Notes: generated from the sequence alone by a model not told the origin. Counted from the first letter of the stretch, positions 1-8,270 are shown. The stretch is 64,000 nt of DNA from Candidatus Desulfovibrio kirbyi (GCA_013374015.1 BLLL01000006.1:24464-88463), one strand, 5' to 3'. A program made the numbers and translations.

Positions 1-475
1 TATTCCATCCGTGTTTTGTTATGTGATTTAAGTGTGGTATTAGCTGTGAGTCGAAATTCAGAATATCAAATTCAATGAATGGCTCATCGTCCATAATATT
101 CTTTTCTCGAATATCCGAGTAGATGTTGTATTGTATGCCGTTTGTCAGGATACCGATATGCGCAGACGTGTGGGCGGCGAAGTACCTGCGGAGCTGAGCA
201 CATTTATCCTTGTCCAGTCTGACGTCGCAAGCCTTGCACTCGATAAGAATAATCGGCTTGTTGTCTTGTATAATCGCATAATCTATTTTTTCTCGTCCTT
301 TTTTGCCTGCATCAGAAACAAATTCAGCCGATACTTCAAACGGATCGTGAATGTCATACCCAAGCGCCCCTATAAACGGGAGTATCATGGCGTGTTTTGT
401 CTGTTCTTCGTTCAAGTTTTTTGAGGCATACCGGCGTATCTTTGCGGCGATTTCTTCAATATGCAGGATTTCCAT
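1..475 (-). CDS. HsdR-N-type nuclease-like protein, cut by window edge
   Basis: The first 158 codons of a reverse-strand gene run off the left edge of the window. The start ATG is at 475 and is preceded at a normal distance by a GGAG ribosome site. The protein has the layout of the type I restriction R-subunit N-terminal domain (HSDR_N family): a helical lead, then IDYAI...IILIECKA around residues 70-85, the D...ExK core of a PD-(D/E)xK nuclease, then a GILTNG strand near residue 115. Stand-alone proteins of this type occur in defence and mobile regions. The substrate cannot be told from this part. It lies next to a tRNA-Ser fragment at 581-641, so it probably belongs to an integrated element that continues to the left. 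The domain call is firm; the role is not. Confidence 0.75.
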   Translation of the reverse strand, partial: MEILHIEEIAAKIRRYASKNLNEEQTKHAMILPFIGALGYDIHDPFEVSAEFVSDAGKKGREKIDYAIIQDNKPIILIECKACDVRLDKDKCAQLRRYFAAHTSAHIGILTNGIQYNIYSDIREKNIMDDEPFIEFDILNFDSQLIPHLNHITKHGWN

Positions 476-580
476 AGAATTGCTCCGTTGAGAGGTTATT
501 TGGTGCTGACCCGTCACTTGACGCCATTACTCATTTACAGGTTTATGCCCTACACCCTAAGTCAACCCTTCTTCCTCAAG

Positions 581-641
581 GATTGGAAATCGTGTGGCGG
601 CTAATCCCCGTCCGGGAGTTCGAATCTCCCTCTCTCCGCCA
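581..641 (+). other. 3' half of tRNA-Ser(GGA), probable attachment site
   Basis: The stretch holds the anticodon loop (TTGGAAA), the 3' anticodon strand, a long variable arm, a perfect 5-bp T arm (GGGAG/CTCCC around TTCGAAT) and the acceptor end CTCTCCG followed by CCA. Bases upstream of 581 do not pair to make the 5' acceptor, D arm or 5' anticodon strand, so this is not a whole tRNA gene. A 3' tRNA copy that begins in the anticodon loop is the usual scar of a tyrosine-recombinase element inserted in a tRNA gene. The complete tRNA-Ser would lie at the far end of the element, to the left of the window. Confidence 0.8.
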
Positions 642-696
642 TATTTCAAGGGGTTACTGGAAAGCTGCCATGCTATTTTCGCCTTCCGACATATTT

Positions 697-1590
697 TCAA
701 CCCTGCGCCACAAGATACAACTGGGAAAGCACCAGCATCACCATCACCAAAAGCAGGGGGGAAAAACTCAACAGGGTTTGCGCCCATGTGAGCCGTAGCG
801 CGCTACGGCATCCCGCCACCATGCAGGCGATGCTCCAAACAAAGCCCACAAACGTGCCGAGCAATGGGACTACGGCCAATAATAAAGGCGCGGCGCTGTA
901 AGACACCACCTGAAATGTCAGCGAAAAATCAGCCTGCTTCGGCGTAGCGAACCTGCAGGCCAAATGTATGAGAGCGGAAAAAAAATATAATTGTAAAACC
1001 ATCATGAAAACTCTGAACAGAATCGCCATAACCGAGCTTGTTTCCGGGGCCAGCGCAAGCAGCATTTTTGCCAGTTGCGGATCAGAAGCGGCAGCCGGTC
1101 CAAGGGCGGACAGCAGCGCCTCACCCCAAAAACGCTCTGCCACGGCCTGCAGAAAACCGACAATAACATAAAACGTCAACTCCCGCATCTGCCCCGTGCG
1201 TGGAGAAAGCGCGGCAAAAAACTGCGGCGCGGCAAACATGACCCGCATGACCGTCTGATAAAAGGCGGCAAACCAGCCGTGTCCACCCGGAGCATCCTGC
1301 CAAGGATTGACATGTTCAGAGCGTTCAGTCTCTGTCCGGTCTTCGTTTTCCAGACGCGCGGCCTCACGGGCGTATGCCTCGGCCACCAGTCGCCTCTCGT
1401 CTTCAGCCCTCTGGTCTGCGGGCTGTTCAGGGCGGCGCTCGGGCGGCGCCAGCTCGTCAACAGACGAAGACGCCGACGAAAAACGAAACCGGCAGGCGCA
1501 TTCCGGACACGTGGCAATGACGGCGCGGGCGGGCAAACGGTATTTGGACATATCACGGGCAAAGCCGCATTGAGGACAAACAATCTCCAC
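697..1590 (-). CDS. zinc-ribbon plus Yip1-like membrane protein
   Basis: The N-terminus has a short zinc ribbon made of VCPQC and TCPEC about 25 residues apart, of the kind that starts many deltaproteobacterial membrane proteins. A charged, Arg/Glu-rich linker follows. The C-terminal half has four to five hydrophobic segments in a Yip1-like arrangement, ending LYLVAQG. I chose the GTG at 1590 because GAGGAG sits seven bases upstream and the protein then opens directly with the ribbon; an ATG at 1611 would place the ribosome site inside the gene. The gene stands alone between the tRNA-Ser scar and argD, divergent from argD. Function is unknown; a role in membrane or envelope organisation is only a guess from the family. 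Confidence 0.75.
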   Translation of the reverse strand: MEIVCPQCGFARDMSKYRLPARAVIATCPECACRFRFSSASSSVDELAPPERRPEQPADQRAEDERRLVAEAYAREAARLENEDRTETERSEHVNPWQDAPGGHGWFAAFYQTVMRVMFAAPQFFAALSPRTGQMRELTFYVIVGFLQAVAERFWGEALLSALGPAAASDPQLAKMLLALAPETSSVMAILFRVFMMVLQLYFFSALIHLACRFATPKQADFSLTFQVVSYSAAPLLLAVVPLLGTFVGFVWSIACMVAGCRSALRLTWAQTLLSFSPLLLVMVMLVLSQLYLVAQG

Positions 1591-1742
1591 GCAATACTCC
1601 TCAAACAACATGTTAGCTACAGCAACATAGCACGCCATCGACATAACAGCAAGAATCTCGAAATAACAATTTGCTATCGACACGTTTTGATGACAAAATA
1701 TAGTTCATACATTCACCACTTGCCCAATGAAGGAACGCCGCA

Positions 1743-2945
1743 ATGTCGCAAGCAGTTACCGCAGTGAAAGAACAGGAAGAACTCCTGCTGTGCCGCTCGT
1801 ATAGCCGCTATCCGATTGCCATAGTGCGGGGCAGGGGAGCGCGTCTGTGGGATGTGGACGGCAAGGAATATGTCGATCTGCTGGCAGGCATTGCCGTTAT
1901 CGGACTTGGACACTGCAACGAAGAGCTTTGCGATGCCCTGAACGCGCAATCGCGCATGCTCTGGCACGTGAGCAATCTTTTTTACCAGCAGCCGCAGCTT
2001 GACCTTGCACGCCTTCTGCTCTCCACAACGCACCACGACAAGGCCTTTTTCTGCAATTCCGGGGCGGAAGCCAACGAAGCCTGCATCAAGCTGGTGCGAC
2101 GCTACATGCGCACTGTACAACAGCGCGACGCCTTTGAAATCATCACTCTGAGCGGCTGTTTTCATGGCCGCACGCTGGCCGCGCTGGCCGCTACAAGGCG
2201 CGAAGCCTTAAGCGCCGGCTTTTTTCCGCTCCCGGAAGGCTTCAAACAGGTACTCGCCGGAGATCTGAACGCGCTACGCAACGCTGTCACCACATCCACA
2301 GCTGCGGTGCTGCTTGAAGTGGTGCAGGGCGAAGGCGGCATTGTGCCTCTTGAGGCGCGCTACCTCCGCGGCGTTGAAGCCCTGTGCCGTGAACACGGCA
2401 TCCTCCTGATATGCGACGAAGTACAGTGCGGCCTGTGCCGTACCGGAAAATTCTGGGCTTTTCAAAATTTTGAACTGACGCCCGACATCATAAGCATTGC
2501 GAAATCCCTAGCTAACGGTCTGCCCATGGGTGCGATGCTGACTACGGACGAGGCGGCCAAGGGCTTTGCCGCGGGCAGCCACGCCACGACCTTTGGCGGC
2601 GGCGCGCTGACATCGGCTGTGGCTGCGAAAACAGTGGAAATTATGCTCCGCGACCGCATGGACGAACGCGCGGCCAAACTTGGTACGCATCTCAGGCAAC
2701 GCCTTGCCGCGCTTCAGGAACGCATGCCGCACGCAATCCGCGAAGTGCGGGGGCTTGGTCTGATGACTGGCATTGAGCTTGCCCAAAACGGACAAAAAAT
2801 CTGGGATGAATTGCTGCGCCGGGGCTATATTTGCAATCTGAGCCAAGGCGCCATACTGCGCCTGTTGCCGCCGCTGGTCATCGCACAGGCTGATCTGGAC
2901 GGCTTTGTAGATACGCTGGAACACATTCTTAAAACTTGTCCGTAG
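1743..2945 (+). CDS. argD: acetylornithine aminotransferase
   Basis: This class III PLP aminotransferase of 400 residues converts N-acetylglutamate semialdehyde and glutamate to N-acetylornithine in arginine synthesis; the family often also serves lysine synthesis. Visible marks are CNSGAEANE near residues 104-112 (phosphate loop), SGCFHGRT near 137, CDEVQCG near 224-230 (cofactor aspartate) and the Schiff-base lysine 254 in SIAKSLANG. Length and motif spacing are normal. The ATG at 1743 opens a typical ArgD N-terminus. It is followed by about 280 bases without a gene, so it probably ends its own transcript. Paralogues such as 4-aminobutyrate or succinylornithine transaminase are possible but the short N-terminus favours ArgD. 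Confidence 0.92.
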   Translation: MSQAVTAVKEQEELLLCRSYSRYPIAIVRGRGARLWDVDGKEYVDLLAGIAVIGLGHCNEELCDALNAQSRMLWHVSNLFYQQPQLDLARLLLSTTHHDKAFFCNSGAEANEACIKLVRRYMRTVQQRDAFEIITLSGCFHGRTLAALAATRREALSAGFFPLPEGFKQVLAGDLNALRNAVTTSTAAVLLEVVQGEGGIVPLEARYLRGVEALCREHGILLICDEVQCGLCRTGKFWAFQNFELTPDIISIAKSLANGLPMGAMLTTDEAAKGFAAGSHATTFGGGALTSAVAAKTVEIMLRDRMDERAAKLGTHLRQRLAALQERMPHAIREVRGLGLMTGIELAQNGQKIWDELLRRGYICNLSQGAILRLLPPLVIAQADLDGFVDTLEHILKTCP

Positions 2946-3099
2946 CCACGCCTTGCGAGGTACAATTTTTTTGTGCGCTATTGCCAAAAGCACTCAGGTT
3001 ATCAGGGACGTGTAAAAAAAATTTAACCAAACGCTTCGGCTGTCTGAAATTTTTTATATAAAATACAAATAGATATACTTTATTCCCCAATGACTTTAC

Positions 3100-3115
3100 T
3101 GGCACGCACCTTGCA
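3100..3115 (+). promoter_or_regulatory. sigma-54 (-24/-12) promoter
   Basis: The bases TGGCACGCACCTTGCA match the sigma-54 consensus TGGCACRNNNNTTGCW at every fixed position, with the GG and GC doublets at the proper spacing. Transcription should start near 3126 on the plus strand. Sigma-54 itself (rpoN) is encoded at 37642-39066. The upstream 100 bases are AT-rich and could hold an activator site, but I see no clear palindrome. Confidence 0.8.
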
Positions 3116-3125
3116 ATATTTAGTG

Positions 3126-3193
3126 TACCTTCCTTTCTCTATGTTGACAGCCTCCTCCAAAAAAACGGCCTGCCCCCCAGCAGGTCGTTTTTT
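3126..3193 (+). ncRNA. candidate short sigma-54-dependent RNA
   Basis: The span from the predicted start of the sigma-54 promoter to the end of the intrinsic terminator would give an RNA of about 68 nt. The part before the hairpin is pyrimidine-rich and has CCTCCTCC at 3151-3158, which is complementary to Shine-Dalgarno sequences and would be single-stranded. An 18-codon open frame from ATG 3141 to TGA 3197 runs through the hairpin, but it lacks a ribosome site and resembles no leader peptide I know. The unit could be a small RNA, or the leftover promoter and terminator of a deleted gene. Read-through would continue into speB. Confidence 0.4.
3165..3193 (+). terminator. intrinsic terminator
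   Basis: ACGGCCTGC and GCAGGTCGT form a near-perfect stem around a C-rich loop and are followed by six T residues at 3188-3193. It lies between the sigma-54 promoter and speB. Confidence 0.75.
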
Positions 3194-3225
3194 ATGAAGC
3201 CAGGAATTTGCCCGCGAAAAAAAAT

Positions 3226-4116
3226 ATGTTGCCCTTTCTCTTTTCAGAATACCCGCAAAGCACGCCGGAATCCGCAGGCTTTCACATTATCTCCGTCCCT
3301 CTGGAACGCAGCGTTTCCTACGGCGGCGGCACAGCCAAAGGCCCCGCCGCCATCCTTAAGGCGTCACAACAACTTGAAGCGTGGGAAAACGGCCACGCGC
3401 CAGGGGAATCAGGATTTTATACCGCCCCTGCCATAGACTGCGCAGGAACCCCTGAGGTTGTCCTTGACCGCGTCAGGGCGGCGGTTGCCTTTGCCCTTAC
3501 ATGCGGGGCAACACCCGTTGTCCTAGGAGGCGAACATAGTGTCACTCTGGGCGCGCTGCGGGCGTTTGGCGCTCTTTCAGACAATGCCTCTTCAGACAGC
3601 CTCCCCCTGGGCATTGTCCATATTGACGCACACGCGGATTTGCGTAAAATATATGAAGACGACCCATACTCACACGCCTGCGTCATGTACCGTATCGCGA
3701 ACGAGCTGAAACTGCCGCTTGCGCAATTTGCCGTGCGAGAACTGGCAAAAGAAGAAGCGGACGCGCGCAAACAGTTTTCTGTATTGCACTATGATGCCGA
3801 TATTCTTGCAAAAACAGGGATGCCGTTCCGCCCCTTACCGCCGGACTTTCCGCGCCGCCTGTACATCAGCTTTGATGTGGACGGACTGGATTCCTCGCTC
3901 ATGCCGGCAACGGGTACGCCGTCTCCCGGAGGGCTGTTCTGGCACGACGCCCTGCGGTTGCTTGCAAACTGTTGTGAAGAGCGGGAGGTGGCCGGCATGG
4001 ACATTGTAGAACTTGCGCCCATACCGGGCATGCACCACGCTGATTTTACCGCGGCAAAACTCACACACGCGCTCATGGTTTTGGCGCTCACGACAAAACG
4101 GAACTCGGTGCCATGA
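3226..4116 (+). CDS. speB: agmatinase (ureohydrolase family)
   Basis: The enzyme hydrolyses agmatine to putrescine and urea in polyamine synthesis, using two manganese ions. All metal ligands of the ureohydrolase family are present: GGEHS (His104), HIDAHAD (residues 132-138) and SFDVDGLD (Asp217 and Asp219), with a GMDIVELAP end motif near 257. The protein is 296 residues from ATG 3226. A TTG at 3208 would add six residues, but neither start has a well-placed ribosome site, so the start is uncertain. The stop overlaps the panB start by four bases (ATGA), so the two genes are translationally coupled. The family also contains arginase and formiminoglutamase; agmatinase is the best fit from the bacterial context. 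Confidence 0.85.
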   Translation: MLPFLFSEYPQSTPESAGFHIISVPLERSVSYGGGTAKGPAAILKASQQLEAWENGHAPGESGFYTAPAIDCAGTPEVVLDRVRAAVAFALTCGATPVVLGGEHSVTLGALRAFGALSDNASSDSLPLGIVHIDAHADLRKIYEDDPYSHACVMYRIANELKLPLAQFAVRELAKEEADARKQFSVLHYDADILAKTGMPFRPLPPDFPRRLYISFDVDGLDSSLMPATGTPSPGGLFWHDALRLLANCCEEREVAGMDIVELAPIPGMHHADFTAAKLTHALMVLALTTKRNSVP

Positions 4117-4931
4117 AAAATACGGTCACAACGTTTCAGGAAGCAAAGGGACGCGAAAAACTTGTCATGCTCACGGCCTACGACTACAGCACGGCGCGCA
4201 TTATGGACGAGTGCGGCGTCAACGCCCTGCTTGTGGGGGACAGCCTCGGCAATGTCATGCTGGGACATCCAAATACCCTTTCCGTCACTCTGGACGACAT
4301 GCTGCGCGCCTGCGCGAGCGTTGCCCGGGCCGCAAACAGCGCCCTCGTCGTCTGCGACATGCCCTTTATGAGCTGCCATGTCAGCAAACAACAAACCCTG
4401 CGCAATGCAGGCCGCCTGCTGGCCGAAGGCGGCGCGCACGCTGTAAAAATTGAGGGCAGGTACTGCCATGAAGTGCGGGCGCTCACCAGAACCGGCATTC
4501 CGGTGATGGGGCATCTGGGTTTGACGCCGCAGTCTGTACACACCCTTGGCGGCTACAAGGTGCAGGGCAAAACCCTTGCTGCGGCCCAAAAACTGCTTGA
4601 CGACGCTCGCGCTCTGCAGGATTCGGGCGCGTTTTCCCTGTTGCTGGAATGTGTTCCGGCGGCGCTGGCGGCGCGCGTTACCCGAGCACTTGCCGTCCCG
4701 ACCATCGGCATCGGCGCCGGCCTGCAGTGTGACGGACAGGTTCTCGTGTGGCAGGATATGTGCGGCATAAGCCAATCTCCGGCAAAATTTGTTAAAAAAT
4801 TCGGAGAAGTCGGCCTTGCCCTGCGCTCCGCGTTCACAGCCTATGCGGAAGACACGCGCAACGGCCTTTTCCCCGCCGGCGAGCACTGCTACGCCACGAC
4901 TGACGACACGCTGTTTGACGCGCTGGTCTGA
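4113..4931 (+). CDS. panB: 3-methyl-2-oxobutanoate hydroxymethyltransferase
   Basis: PanB is the first committed enzyme of pantothenate and coenzyme A synthesis; it adds a hydroxymethyl group from methylene-tetrahydrofolate to 2-oxoisovalerate. The 272-residue protein shows the family signatures MLTAYDYSTA near the start, LVGDSLGNVMLG, VKIEG, MGHLGLTPQS and PTIGIGAG in order, with a normal length for a (beta/alpha)8 barrel of this family. It overlaps speB by four bases. Its last 43 bases overlap the 3' end of the convergent acyltransferase gene. No panC is adjacent in the window. Confidence 0.95.
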   Translation: MKNTVTTFQEAKGREKLVMLTAYDYSTARIMDECGVNALLVGDSLGNVMLGHPNTLSVTLDDMLRACASVARAANSALVVCDMPFMSCHVSKQQTLRNAGRLLAEGGAHAVKIEGRYCHEVRALTRTGIPVMGHLGLTPQSVHTLGGYKVQGKTLAAAQKLLDDARALQDSGAFSLLLECVPAALAARVTRALAVPTIGIGAGLQCDGQVLVWQDMCGISQSPAKFVKKFGEVGLALRSAFTAYAEDTRNGLFPAGEHCYATTDDTLFDALV

Positions 4932-5593
4932 CCGGATTCCAGAGATTTGACAACGTGCGCCGGCACGCCGACCGCAAGACAGCGCGGCGGCACATCACGG
5001 GTAACAACGCTGCCCGCGCCGACGCAAGCCCCTTCTCCAATAGTCACACCTTTAAGGATCAGACAGTTCATGCCGATCCAGGCGCAGTCGCCTATGCTGA
5101 CCGGCGCGTCGTTTTCGTATCCCGGGCTGTCGCGGCGCCCTTCAGGCGGCCAGAGCGCGTGAAAATCCGAATCCACAATGACGCAGTTGGGCGCGATCAG
5201 CACATTGCGGCCAACGGCAATGCGCGTTGAGCGCGCAGTCACGGACGTACCGCTCAGTTCCGCGCCATCGCCTATGTCAATAACGGCGCCGGGGCCGAAG
5301 ACGCGCAGACGCACAGGCGCCGCCAGCGTTGCCGCGCTTGCCCGCCGCCAGGAAGAAACAAGGCTGACGTCCGCGCCGATGCGTATCTGCCCGCCCGGCC
5401 AACGCATAAGGCATACCTGACCGTGGGCGCGCGTGCCGCTGCCCACAGTCACTCCCAGAAGCAGGGCTTTGCAGCGTAGCCGTGCCGTGCCGGTGGCGGC
5501 GCCAAAAACGCGCATACCTTCCAGACACAGCCAACTCAGGACGTTAGCCGGTGAGATTCCCCGTTGCAAGGCTTTTTGGATAAATCCGGACAC
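4889..5593 (-). CDS. hexapeptide-repeat acyltransferase
   Basis: The 234-residue protein ends in a left-handed beta-helix of hexapeptide repeats: imperfect [LIV]-G-x4 units run through IDIGDGAELSG, IAVGRNVLIAPNC, VSIGDCAWIGMNC and VTIGEGACVGAGSVVTRDVP. This is the LbH fold of LacA/WbbJ-type acetyltransferases. HALW near residue 150 may carry the catalytic histidine. The N-terminal 90 residues are less conserved and may bind the acceptor. Acceptor sugars or lipids cannot be read from the sequence; envelope polysaccharide modification is the common role. The start is GTG 5593, two bases after the stop of a small upstream ORF, which suggests a two-gene transcript. The 3' end overlaps panB by 43 bp. 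Confidence 0.8.
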   Translation of the reverse strand: MSGFIQKALQRGISPANVLSWLCLEGMRVFGAATGTARLRCKALLLGVTVGSGTRAHGQVCLMRWPGGQIRIGADVSLVSSWRRASAATLAAPVRLRVFGPGAVIDIGDGAELSGTSVTARSTRIAVGRNVLIAPNCVIVDSDFHALWPPEGRRDSPGYENDAPVSIGDCAWIGMNCLILKGVTIGEGACVGAGSVVTRDVPPRCLAVGVPAHVVKSLESGQTSASNSVSSVVA

Positions 5594-5595
5594 GC

Positions 5596-5760
5596 TTATT
5601 CTGCCTTGCCGTTGTCGGGTTGCTCAAGGGCGTCGCGTATGCGGCACACTCCACGTGGGGCGCAAAACGCGGCATTGTGGCTCTTGAGCGCAACGTGCGC
5701 CTGTTCTCTGCATACCTTCATTTCATATCGGCATCCCGGAAACTGCGGTGACATGCGCAT
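5596..5760 (-). CDS. small Cys-containing protein of unknown function
   Basis: An ORF of about 54 codons from ATG 5760 ends two bases before the start of the acyltransferase gene. Its product has three cysteines (GCRYEMKVC and GVCR) and a mixed charge that looks protein-like, not like a shadow frame. The open frame extends further upstream, so the start is unsure, and no strong ribosome site is seen. I do not recognise the family. Close packing against the next gene is the main support. Confidence 0.35.
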   Translation of the reverse strand: MRMSPQFPGCRYEMKVCREQAHVALKSHNAAFCAPRGVCRIRDALEQPDNGKAE

Positions 5761-5840
5761 CGTACGAAACACATCCGCTCTGTGCAAGCAAAAAACAGGA
5801 GAGCCGAAAAAATATACGCGCGTTTTATGTCGAATTTTGC

Positions 5841-5869
5841 TTGACATTGCCTCCAAAAACAGATAGTTA
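5841..5869 (+). promoter_or_regulatory. sigma-70-type promoter of initiator tRNA
   Basis: TTGACA at 5841-5846 is a perfect -35 box. A 17-bp spacer leads to TAGTTA at 5864-5869, and the tRNA begins six bases later. Confidence 0.7.
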
Positions 5870-5874
5870 ATTAA

Positions 5875-5951
<77 letters not shown>

Positions 5952-6205
5952 AGAAAATCAAGGGGTTACGAGTAAAATCGTAGGCCATTTTTGTTTGACA
6001 AATCTCATTCCCACCAATTTTTTTGGATGCTGATGGCAGGGCTTGTCTTACGCGAGGCATATAAGACATTTGGCAACTTGTGCTGATTTGATGCGGCATT
6101 GTGGGGTTTGGCGTTGCATCGGAGAGATGTGTCGCTTTTCAACGGATGAACGCAACAAAAGACCACACTCCCATTCACAGTTTTATGGCTGAACCACCAA
6201 AAAAA

Positions 6206-7822
6206 TCAAGGTAAAGGCAGTAAGCCAAGCTCCTTGAGAAACGCATTGTGTTTTTTCGTAGCCGCCATGATGTTCTGTTCAATCGTCTCCAGTTCATCGT
6301 GAACCGCCTTAAGGTCAATTTCTTTTTCTTGCTCAGCCGTGCTAATATATCTGGAGATGTTCAAGTTATAGTCATTGGCGGCAATCTCTTCCATGGTTAC
6401 ACGCCGGGAGTAGCGTTCTTCTTCCTTGCGGCACTGGTATGTGGAAACAATCTTGTCAATATGTTCCGGCAACAGGCGATTTTGTCGTTTGGCTTTCTCG
6501 AAATGCTCGCTGGCATTGATGAACAGTACATCATCAGGCTTCTTGCATTTTTTCAGCACCAGAATGCAGACTGGAATGCCGGTGGAATAGAACAGGTTGG
6601 CAGGCAGGCCGATCACCGTGTCGATATGTCCATCTTCCAGCAGCTTGCGGCGGATGCGTTCCTCCGCACCGCCACGGAAGAGTACGCCATGGGGCAGGAT
6701 AATGGCCATGACGCCTTCCTGCTTCAGGTAGTGAAAGCCGTGCAGCAAAAAGGCGAAATCTGCTGCGGATTTGGGCGCAAGACCGTAATTTTTGAAACGC
6801 ACATCGTCGCCCATGGTCTCGCTGGGATCCCAACGGTAACTGAATGGCGGATTGGCTACCACGGCATCAAAATAGGGTTTCTTAGCGGGGTTGGTTTCCC
6901 GCAACATATCCCAATCGTTGGTCAACGTGTCACCGTGAAAAATCTCGAACTCGGAATCCTTTACCCCGTGCATCAACATGTTCATGCGCGCCAGATTATA
7001 GGTGGTAATATTTTTTTCCTGTCCGTAGATTTTGCCGATACCGCGCGATTTCATGCGGCTGTGCACATTCAGCAACAGTGATCCGGAACCGCAGGTAAAA
7101 TCAAACAGACTTTCCAAACGTTTTTTTTGACCAGTGGCCGGCTCCTGGCTATCCAGGGTAACAATAGCAGACAGAATACTGGAAATTTGTCGAGGCGTGT
7201 AGAACTCGCCAGCTTTTTTACCGGAACCGGCGGCAAACTGACCGATCAGGTACTCGTAAGCGCCACCCAGAGAATCACCGTTTGTGGAGAACCCTGCCAA
7301 TCCATCGACAATTTTAGTGATAATTTTACAGAGCATGGCATTGCGGTCTGTATAATTTTTCCCAAGTTTTTCAGAGTTCAGGTTAATTTCCGAGAACAAA
7401 CCCTGCAAGGTGCTTTCAAAGGATTCATTTTCAATGTACTTAAAGCTCTCCTGCAGGATTTCCAGCAGCCTGTCTTTATCTTTATGCGTACTGCGGGCCA
7501 TTTCCGCAATGCTGCCCCAGAGAAACTGCGGCTTGAGCACATAATGCACCTTGCGGCGCATCTGTTTTTCAAATGCGCCAATATCTTCCGCATTGTTTTC
7601 ATACCAGATTTGTAGTGGTATTATATGGGGCTGATCCTGCTTATCCGGGTAATCCTTCCCCAATTCTTTTTTTGCCGCTACTTCATAGCTGTTTGACAGA
7701 TAGCGCAGGAAGAGGAAGGAGAGCATATAATCGCGAAAATCGTCCGCGTTCATCGCGCCACGCAGTTGATCCGCAATACTCCAAAGCGTATTACCCAGTT
7801 GTTTTTGTTCTGGTTCAGTCAT
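6206..7822 (-). CDS. hsdM: type I restriction-modification methyltransferase subunit
   Basis: HsdM carries the N6-adenine methyltransferase activity of the type I complex and, with HsdS, protects host DNA. The N-terminal helical HsdM_N domain (residues about 5-150) is followed by the SAM-binding motif DFTCGSGSLL near residue 240 and the catalytic ANPPFSY near 324. Length (538 residues) is normal. It is the last gene of hsdR-hsdS-ATPase-hsdM; its ATG overlaps the stop of the broken ATPase gene. The sequence is closest in feel to type IC-like systems. Because hsdM comes after a frameshifted gene, its translation may have lost coupling, but its own frame is intact. Confidence 0.93.
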   Translation of the reverse strand: MTEPEQKQLGNTLWSIADQLRGAMNADDFRDYMLSFLFLRYLSNSYEVAAKKELGKDYPDKQDQPHIIPLQIWYENNAEDIGAFEKQMRRKVHYVLKPQFLWGSIAEMARSTHKDKDRLLEILQESFKYIENESFESTLQGLFSEINLNSEKLGKNYTDRNAMLCKIITKIVDGLAGFSTNGDSLGGAYEYLIGQFAAGSGKKAGEFYTPRQISSILSAIVTLDSQEPATGQKKRLESLFDFTCGSGSLLLNVHSRMKSRGIGKIYGQEKNITTYNLARMNMLMHGVKDSEFEIFHGDTLTNDWDMLRETNPAKKPYFDAVVANPPFSYRWDPSETMGDDVRFKNYGLAPKSAADFAFLLHGFHYLKQEGVMAIILPHGVLFRGGAEERIRRKLLEDGHIDTVIGLPANLFYSTGIPVCILVLKKCKKPDDVLFINASEHFEKAKRQNRLLPEHIDKIVSTYQCRKEEERYSRRVTMEEIAANDYNLNISRYISTAEQEKEIDLKAVHDELETIEQNIMAATKKHNAFLKELGLLPLP

Positions 7823-8270
7823 GACTGTTCCATTTTTCTTGTGGGGTCAGCTGTGATTTTTGGAAGTTTGAACTCATACCGCATTAAAAACTCAGCCAAA
7901 ATTTTCTTAAAAAGATCTTTTGTATCCGCATTAACATAACGAGAGAGGTAATCAGATATTTTCCCTTCCAAAGCGAGTTCTTTGAAGCCTGAAAAAAACG
8001 AGAAGCTGAATTAATTCGTAAAATGCGCGTAGCATCACCTTGCAAATCATTATCCCATGAAAATAGATCTTCAGTATAGGCATTAAAATAAAGAGTATCG
8101 CGCTGACCTTTTTGCTTCCCTCGATCTTTAAAGGCCATGGAAAGTCGTGTCTTGCCTGTGCCATTATAGGCATAGAGCAATACAAAATCATGATCATTCA
8201 GATCATCACGCAATCGCATCACCACGTTACTAAGTGTTTTGTACTGGCAAATTTTAGGCTGCTTGCTCAT
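7819..8270 (-). pseudogene. hsd-linked ABC/AAA ATPase, deleted and frameshifted
   Basis: The first 90 codons encode a Walker A ATPase start (LLYAYNGTGKTRLSMAFKD) and a FNAYTEDLFSWDND stretch, typical of the ATPase found inside type I loci and related to PrrC/RloC-like anticodon nucleases. At a run of T after ...NSASRFF one base is missing. In the restored frame the text goes on as SGFKELALEGKISDYLSRYV and then directly to KDLFKKILAEFLMRYEF, which I recall as the very C-terminus of the family. So the middle of the gene, probably some 250 codons including Walker B, is gone. The ends still overlap hsdS and hsdM by four bases each, which shows that the intact gene was a member of the operon. Confidence 0.75.

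Noticed and set aside
541-641. A complete tRNA-Ser gene
   Set aside because: The 5' acceptor, D arm and 5' anticodon strand cannot be formed from the upstream bases.
557-787. Short frames over the tRNA-Ser fragment
   Set aside because: They read through tRNA-derived bases and show no protein-like features.
1075-1767. A 230-codon forward frame opposite the zinc-ribbon gene
   Set aside because: Very basic composition and no motif; the reverse strand has a real zinc ribbon and membrane helices.
3789-4886. A 365-codon reverse frame over speB and panB
   Set aside because: It covers two coupled, well-conserved genes on the other strand.
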